A stretch of 31,832 nt of DNA. Origin: UBA7396 sp034676185. Its GTDB lineage: Bacteria; Patescibacteriota; Gracilibacteria; BD1-5; UBA6164. The stretch covers positions 1 to 31,832 of the forward strand of contig JAUCCN010000017.1 of the NCBI GenBank assembly GCA_034676185.1, given 5' to 3'. Positions 28,335 through 31,832 of this stretch are shown here, one piece after another. Within the stretch, counting starts at the first letter, position 1, and every line of letters begins with the position of its first letter. The notes under the pieces were generated by a model. It was not told the DNA's origin and made no database searches. It was given only the letters and a program-made list of their open reading frames with translations. The position numbers and the translations under genes were made by a program.

Positions 28335-30716
28335 TTAAACTACCTCATAAATCCTTTCCTCAATCTCTTTCACTACTTTTATATAATCATCTTTCTTCCC
28401 AAATCTGCTAATTATTTCTAAAGGACTTCAGAATTCTCTAAATCTTCAGATATTTAGTACTCAAATATCTTCAATAGTATCTATTCCACTTTCAGCATAT
28501 TTTTCCAAAAGTGCTTCTATAACCTCACGAGCTTCAGATGAATATTTTTCAAAATAATTTCTCTTTTTAACATTTTCTATTCTTTCCTTTTTTGTTAGAG
28601 CTGGTCTATCAAAAGCTATATGACAAATTAAATCAAAAGGATCTAAATCTTTTCCAACTTCTTTTTCTAATTCATCCAAAATAACTCATTTTTCAAGTAA
28701 TTCTTCTATAATTGCTTCTTTTTTATCAGCTTGCTTCCAAGTTTGTAAAAAGTCTTCTAAACTCTTATATTGAGATAATATGTTTTTCTTTGAATAATCT
28801 TTTAAACTTTCTGTAATCAGTTTTCAATCAGCTCATAGATATTGAACTCTTTCGTTTACTACTTCAACTTTTACTCAACTTACATATATTTTTTTTATTC
28901 AATCTCATCAATCTTTTATATCTATATCAGAATTAACAAGTATTTCTTCATTTGTGCTATTTGGAGTAATCAAAAGATTTCAAGTTTCATCTGTTTCATC
29001 CTTTATAATTGGATCTGTTTCTTTTGGTTCATAAATCATAACTGGTTCTCAGTCAAAGTCTGGGTCAGCAAAATTATTTGTAGCTTTTCTGAAATCCATT
29101 ATCGTAAAATAATATTTTCAAGAATCAGTTTTTAGTCTAGTTCATCTACCTATAATTTGTTTAAATTCTGTCATAGAATTTATATTTTGGTCTAGTACTA
29201 TCAGCTTACAAGTCTTTGCATCTACTCATGTTGTTAGAAGTTTTGAAGTTGTAACAATACATGGATATTTTTCATTTACATCTATGAAATTATCAAGTTC
29301 ATTTTTTCATTCTTCATTGTCTCAAGTAATTCTCATGATATATTTATCATTAAGACTCACTAAATCAGCATTTTCATTTACTAAAGCTTGTCTCATTCTT
29401 TCTGCATGGTCTATATCCATACAAAAAACAATGGTTTTTTGAAATCTATCTCCACTTTCTTTTAAAAATTGAGTAATCTTTTTTGCTACTATTTTTGTTC
29501 TATTATCTATTACTATAGTTTTATCAAAATCTTTTGTATTATAAATTCTATCTTCAACTGGATTTCAATCTTTATCAAATGTTGAAGTTGTAGGTCTCCA
29601 TCATTCATCTATATCTAGTCCTACTCTTATAACTTTATATGGAGCTAAAAATCAATCTTCTATTCATTGTTTCAATGTATAGCTATAAATAGGATCTCAA
29701 AAATAATGTATATTTGATGTTTTGTCATCTTCTTTTGGAGTTGCAGTAAGACCGATTTGAGTTGCAGAAGAAAAATATTCTAAGATTTCTCTCCAAGCAC
29801 TATCGTCTTTTGCACTTCATCTATGACACTCATCTACAACAATCAAATCAAAAAAATCTCTTGAAAACTCTTTAAAAATATTTTTCTCTTCTTCAGTTCA
29901 TGTAACTGCTTGATATAATGATAAGTAAATCTCATAAGCTTTATTTATTTGTCTATTTTTAATTTTTGTCATAACATCTCCAAATGGTTTGAAATCATTT
30001 GTCATTGTTTGATCAACTAATATATTTCTATCAGCTAAAAATAATATTCTTTTTTTAGCTTTTGCTTTCCAAAGTCTATAAATTATTTGAAAAGCTGTAT
30101 AAGTTTTACCTGTTCAAGTTGCCATTACAAGTAACAATCTATTTTGTCATTTTGCAATAGCTTCTAAGCTTCTATTTATTGCAATTCTTTGATAATATCT
30201 TGGTTCTTTTCAAGAAACATCTATATAGTAAGGTTCTTCTATGATTTCTTTTTGTTCCTGAGTAATATTTTTTGATTTCAAATATCTATTATAAAGTTCA
30301 TCAGGACTTGGAAAATTATCTAAACTTAACTCTCTTTCTATAACTCAATCTTCGATTGTTCTATCGTGTTCCAAAAATCAATCTCAATTTGAACTATAAA
30401 CAAAAGGTATATCAAGAGTTTTTGCATAATTTAATGCTTGTTGCATACCAGCTCAAACACTATGATTATTATCTTTTGCTTCTATAACAGCTATAGGAAA
30501 ATTATTTTTATAATATAAAATATAATCCGCTCTTTTTTTATTAATTCTTGAAATTTTTTTACCTTGAATAAGTATTTTTCAGTCAGTAAAAGTCACTTCT
30601 TCTCTCACTTGAGTTTCTAAGTTCCAAGATGAGTTTTGAAGTGCTGGAGTAATATATTTAGTACATATATCTCTTTCTGAAAGTTGTTTTTTATCCATCT
30701 TTAAATTAAATTTCAT
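28335..30716 (-). CDS. hsdR: type I restriction endonuclease subunit HsdR
   Basis: This 793-residue motor and nuclease subunit of the type I RM complex cleaves unmodified DNA after ATP-driven translocation. The N-terminal nuclease domain has KRADYILYYKNNFPIAVIEAK, giving the PD-(D/E)xK site (D..ExK, near residues 58-81). The superfamily 2 helicase has motif I MATGTGKTYTA near 196, motif II DECH near 295, motif III GLTATP, and motif VI QIIGRGTRL. The C-terminal domain contains FDLICHIAFDRPALTKKER, the HsdR-specific block. At 793 residues it is close to the EcoR124I/EcoKI-short classes. Two possible starts: ATG 30716 or ATG 30698 in the same frame; the first is used. Whether translation starts at the second is open. 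An 88-bp gap separates it from the terminase-like gene, with a minus-strand TATAAT in it. Confidence 0.95.
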
Positions 30717-30804
30717 TTTAAATTAAATATAATATAAATACTTTTTTATAAAAAACAAACTTTTTCCTATTATAATCATACAAAAATTAATATTTATTAA
30801 ATTT

Positions 30805-31832
30805 TTACCTCCCTTTATTATAATCCTCATAACTATTTAAAACATATTCCTCACCAACAATCTTTCATTTCCATTCCATATTATAAAAATCTTCTTTTTC
30901 AAAATCATAATATTTTTCTTGTTCATCAATTGGATCAAATCAAAATTGTGAAGGTCACATCTCAAATAAATAAGCCCACCTAAATGTAGAATCTATAAGA
31001 TAATCTATAAAATCGAGAAATTGTTTCATAAAATTTGAGACATTTCCATCGATTCAATATTCAAGTATTTCATTTATTATAAACTCATTTCATTCTTGAA
31101 AAACTATCTTTTGTTTTTCTATTAAATCAAGTAATAATTCAAACTTTTCAATATAATTTAATGGTTTCTTTTGCTTAAATGGATCTGGTTCATTTCTTCT
31201 AAATAAAATTCACTTTTCAAGATCTCTATTTTCTAATTCATTATATAAATCATTTGGAATATTATCTTTATAAGCATAAATCCATTTTCTTTTTGTTACT
31301 AAGTTTTGTTTTAAGTTATCATATTTTTCTATTATTTGATTTTTAGTAAGTTTTTCGTATGAAAAATTATTGTAAATATAATACTTTGTACGATGATTAA
31401 ATCAAAAAGTAGCAGCCATTATAACAAGTGATTTATCTTTTTTTTCTAATCATTTATTAAAATCAATATAAACTCATGATCCTTTTAATCATTCTATATC
31501 AAGAGGAATTTCATCTTTGAAATATACAAAATCTTCTTTTTTTATAGTATTTATAGAATTAGGAGTTCACACAAGCAAATATTCGTTATACCAAGTTTTA
31601 TTATCTCATATTGAATCTTTTAACTTCTCCAAATCATCTTTCGTGTACTTTGAATTCCATAATATATTTCATTCAATATCCATAATTGGATATTTTCTAT
31701 AAACTCAAGAAATTTCTGAGTCTTTTATTTCCTGAATAATTGTATTTAATAGAGATTCTTTAGATAAATAATTTCAAAGAAATATTATTTTTGTATTTTC
31801 TCATCCAAGAGTTAAAACTTCTTTCTTAAACC
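30805..31832 (-). CDS. phage terminase large subunit-like protein, C-terminal part (partial, 5' end outside window)
   Basis: The last 342 residues are visible; the gene begins beyond the right edge. FLGNYLSKESLLNTIIQEI, YPIMDIEGNILWNSKYTKD, and TWYNEYLL correspond to the linker and nuclease-domain start of terminase large subunits (TerL: G-N then W-P/ER-y then EYLL patterns). VYIDFNKG is the first Asp strand of the RNase H-like nuclease. The ATPase half would lie outside. A TerL packages phage DNA, so its presence suggests a prophage or satellite remnant, or a packaging-derived cargo. No portal or capsid gene is visible. Assignment rests on memory of family patterns, so it is moderate; a related defence nuclease is an alternative. 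Confidence 0.55.

Larger units (their letters stand above)
19812..31832 (-). mobile_element. probable integrated defence/mobile island (right end outside window)
   Basis: A 12-kb run of same-strand genes: terminase-like (partial), hsdR, OLD-like ATPase, hsdM, hsdS, noncoding RNA candidate, RT, serine recombinase, unknown. The recombinase, RM, RT and terminase-like genes are typical cargo of mobile elements. The left boundary is taken at the convergent terminator at 19781-19815, though the tRNA at 18152 is a possible attachment target. No att duplication was recognised. All members use UGA for Gly. Confidence 0.5.

Noticed and set aside
1..31832. Many short ORFs and apparent frameshifts or pseudogenes under the standard code
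   Set aside because: They vanish when TGA is read as Gly; the genes become full length with intact motifs.
1..31832. In-frame TGA as selenocysteine
   Set aside because: Far too frequent, always at glycine positions, and no SECIS-like hairpins follow them.

Overview
The window comes from a very AT-rich bacterium that reads UGA as glycine (translation table 25). Under the standard code nearly every gene breaks into fragments at TGA. Read as Gly, those TGAs fall on invariant glycines: the P-loops of DnaA-neighbour MurE, FtsK, DnaB, FtsH and HsdR, the HExGH-type zinc site of FtsH, and the DG of the ATP-citrate lyase signature LNVDG. This points to Candidate Phyla Radiation bacteria of the Absconditabacteria (SR1)/Gracilibacteria group. 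A tRNA with anticodon CCG and tRNA-Trp-like acceptor features, plus a CGG codon where lytic transglycosylases carry Trp, suggest CGG may also be recoded to Trp. That would favour Absconditabacteria. Arginine is written almost only as AGA, with a few CGT/CGC. All coordinates below assume UGA = Gly.

Positions 1-13348 are a housekeeping block. It holds the end of an ATP-citrate lyase, a DUF2304-glycosyltransferase fusion, and two minus-strand genes (a lytic transglycosylase and a small protein). A divergent intergenic region follows, then plus-strand dnaA, a DUF4012 envelope protein, a short MurE-like ligase, ftsK, a membrane protein, a TPR protein and dnaB. Units are separated by clear intrinsic terminators, several followed by TATAAT promoters with unusually short (15 bp) spacers.

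Positions 13383-17976 are minus-strand: a small membrane protein, murD, a DedA protein, ftsH and a 51-residue ORF. Peptidoglycan synthesis and remodelling, chromosome segregation, replication initiation and membrane proteolysis are therefore clustered.

Positions 18000-18866 hold no protein gene. They contain the odd tRNA(CCG), a terminator-bounded stretch that may encode a small RNA, and a promoter followed by a long hairpin RNA whose loop can pair with a downstream U-tailed segment. A secreted SNase-like nuclease with an Excalibur domain follows.

Positions 19812-31832 look like an integrated defence or mobile island, all on the minus strand. In transcription order: a partial terminase-like protein, HsdR, an OLD-like ATPase/Toprim protein, HsdM, HsdS, a 385-bp structured noncoding stretch, a reverse transcriptase of the defence (DRT/UG) type, a serine recombinase and an unknown protein. 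The hsdR-ATPase-hsdM-hsdS genes are tightly spaced and probably one operon. The RT plus its folded upstream noncoding region is the best candidate for a little-described system. The island's genes use UGA for Gly throughout, so they belong to a recoded lineage.
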